Below, one piece after another: positions 62,480 through 64,000 of a DNA stretch of 64,000 nt (within the stretch, counting starts at the first letter, position 1; the number at the start of each line of letters is the position of its first letter). The stretch spans positions 7,954,922-8,018,921 of the forward strand of contig OX457028.1 in assembly GCA_949752745.1 (NCBI GenBank), read 5' to 3'. The notes beneath the pieces are model-generated. The model did not search any database. It saw nothing but the letters and a program-made list of their open reading frames with translations, and was not told the origin of the DNA. Source of the DNA: Protula sp. h YS-2021. Lineage: Eukaryota > Annelida > Polychaeta > Sabellida > Serpulidae. The position numbers and the translations under genes are program-made.

Positions 62480-63560
62480 ATAACTAGATTGGCCAGTGTT
62501 TTTGTTAAAACAAAAACGGATATGTCTCCCCCGCCCCCAATCAGTCACGTGGAAAAACTTCCACAACATTTCCACTACATATGGGTTATTCTTGCCATCT
62601 TTCAGCCTAATCCAACAAACTGTTTCGGAGACATCGCAACAATTATGGCCAAAAAAGTTTAAAATCAAACATTGAAAAATTCGCCAAAAATACATTTTCA
62701 ACGGAAATGAAGAAACATTTCGCAGTAAACATTTACACGTTTTGTGAGTTCTTCCTGCCAAGTTTCAACCTAATCCAACAAGCTGTTTCGGAGATATCGC
62801 AACAATATGGCCCAAAAAGTTAAAATTCAAAAATTAAAAAAATCGCCAAAAATACATTTGCAACGGAAATGAAAAGAAACTTCGCAGTAAACATTTGCAC
62901 TATATGTGGGTTATTCTTGCCACGTTTCAGCTTAATCCAACAAACTGTTTCGGAGATATTGCAACAATATGGTCAAAAAAGTGAAAAAAAAAAACTTGAA
63001 AAATTCGTCAAAAATACATTTTCAACGGAAATGAAAAAAAACTTCGCAGTAAACATTTACACGTTTTGTGAGTTCTTCTTGCCAAGTTTCAGCCTAATCC
63101 AACTAACCGTTTCGGAGATATCGCAACAATATGGCCAAAAAAAGTTCAAAATCAAAAATTCAAAAATTCGCTAAAAATACATTTTCGGCGGAAATGAAGT
63201 AAAACTTCACAGTAAACATTTGCACTATATGTGTGTTGTACTTGCCAAGTTTAAGCGTAATCCAACAAACCGTTTTGGAGATATAGCCTGCTAAAGTGAA
63301 AAAAATGCACGAAACCCCCCCCCCCCAATGTTCAAAAATTTGCCAAAAATAGAATTTTTGAGGAAACGAAAAAAAATACCACGGGCATTATCTAGACATG
63401 TACCCCAATATGTATGTATGTTTTGAGAAAAATCGACTAATTAATTTCATAAGAACTCACTGCGGACAGACGGACGGAGGGACGGACAGACGCACGGACG
63501 GACGGACACACCAAAAACTATATATGTCTCCCTTAGGGGGAGACATATAAAAAAACCCCA
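62480..63560. repeat. Tandem repeat (five units of ~162 bp) ending in a GGACGGAC tract and terminal hairpin
   Basis: The block AATCCAAC(A/T)AA recurs near 62609, 62772, 62934, 63095 and 63259, with TTTCGGAGATATCGCAACAA and AAAATACATTTTC(A)ACGG(AAA) in each unit. It ends with GGACGGAC-type repeats (63462-63508) and the hairpin TATGTCTCCC-TTA-GGGGGAGACATA (about 63523-63548), similar to the hairpin at 60097. Confidence 0.75.
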
Positions 63561-64000
63561 CAAGATGTCGCTGGTCATTGCTGCGAAAAATATGAATACC
63601 CTATTATTTAAAATAACCACATTTCAAGTAAATAGGAACTCATATATGTTGTTTATAAACAAAATTATGTTGGAGAAGATTAGTAAGAATATAACAACTA
63701 TTGGCCCACAATGCTCGTGCACATTACAAAATAACACCTACTGGGTACTGTCATTACATACGCTATAGCACACGAAAACAACTTTTTCCTTTATATAAAC
63801 AACTAATCAGTGCTAAAAGGCACGTATGGGGGCTTTCTGTTGACAACAGTGCTATGAAAACTGTGGGAGAAGCGTCATAAATATGGGCCACTTCCCACCA
63901 AAATCTGCCGATTTCATCCCGACAAAGAGACGAACTAAAAATAATAATAATAATACAAAAACCCGGATTATCAGGATGGGAGAACTGTCCGTGATGGACA
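63561..64000. other. Window end, nothing recognised
   Basis: AT-rich sequence with an AATAATAATAATA run near 63940. No gene supported. Confidence 0.4.

Overview
This is metazoan genomic DNA. The evidence is a multi-exon gene with spliceosomal introns (one of them U12-type), decayed non-LTR and DIRS-like retrotransposons, MITEs, very long minisatellites and TATA-driven genes. The intron-rich dynein-regulatory-complex gene and the repeat style suggest a marine invertebrate, plausibly a mollusc or other lophotrochozoan. The species cannot be fixed from the sequence.

Layout. 1-5984 is gene-poor, with homopolymer tracts, a diverged tandem repeat and a 5'-truncated LINE (minus strand, ~3290-4185). 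5985-7621 is a short element with Polinton-type ends (AG...CT, ~250-290 bp inverted repeats, near-perfect 6-bp target duplication) and a decayed interior. 7686-24458 is the centrepiece: a complete 16,773-bp Polinton/Maverick (adintovirus-like) element with 380-bp inverted repeats that appear identical and a perfect AATAAC target duplication. 26345-43790 is a cluster of three broken DIRS-like retrotransposons (plus, minus, plus) with diverged inverted terminal sequences and GACTCG-rich minisatellites. 47831-57453 is the only evident host gene: DRC3/LRRC48 in ten exons, 524 codons, with ~5 kb of minisatellite in intron 4 and an AT-AC intron. 57454-64000 holds its probable 3' UTR, a 454-bp MITE with target duplication, and tandem repeats.

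How the Polinton works. The rightward half carries small, probably early genes (two small families and a NADAR-domain protein). A tightly overlapping late block follows: chromodomain integrase, packaging ATPase, basic/membrane-active proteins, a putatively acylated mini-protein, penton, pVI/mu-like protein, major capsid protein and maturation protease. The leftward half carries protein-primed DNA polymerase B and four proteins that I read as PC4-like, with a fifth relative in the rightward early region. Several genes have a TATA box, and palindromic Maf/NF-E2-type sites lie next to some of these. Each terminal repeat has six CRE octamers. C-tract minisatellites sit just inside both ends. All core genes are open, so this copy looks young and possibly able to form virions.

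Most interesting: the PC4-like family, the NADAR enzyme, the bZIP-site wiring, the start-stop-overlapping gene block, and the miniature Polinton-type element 64 bp upstream.
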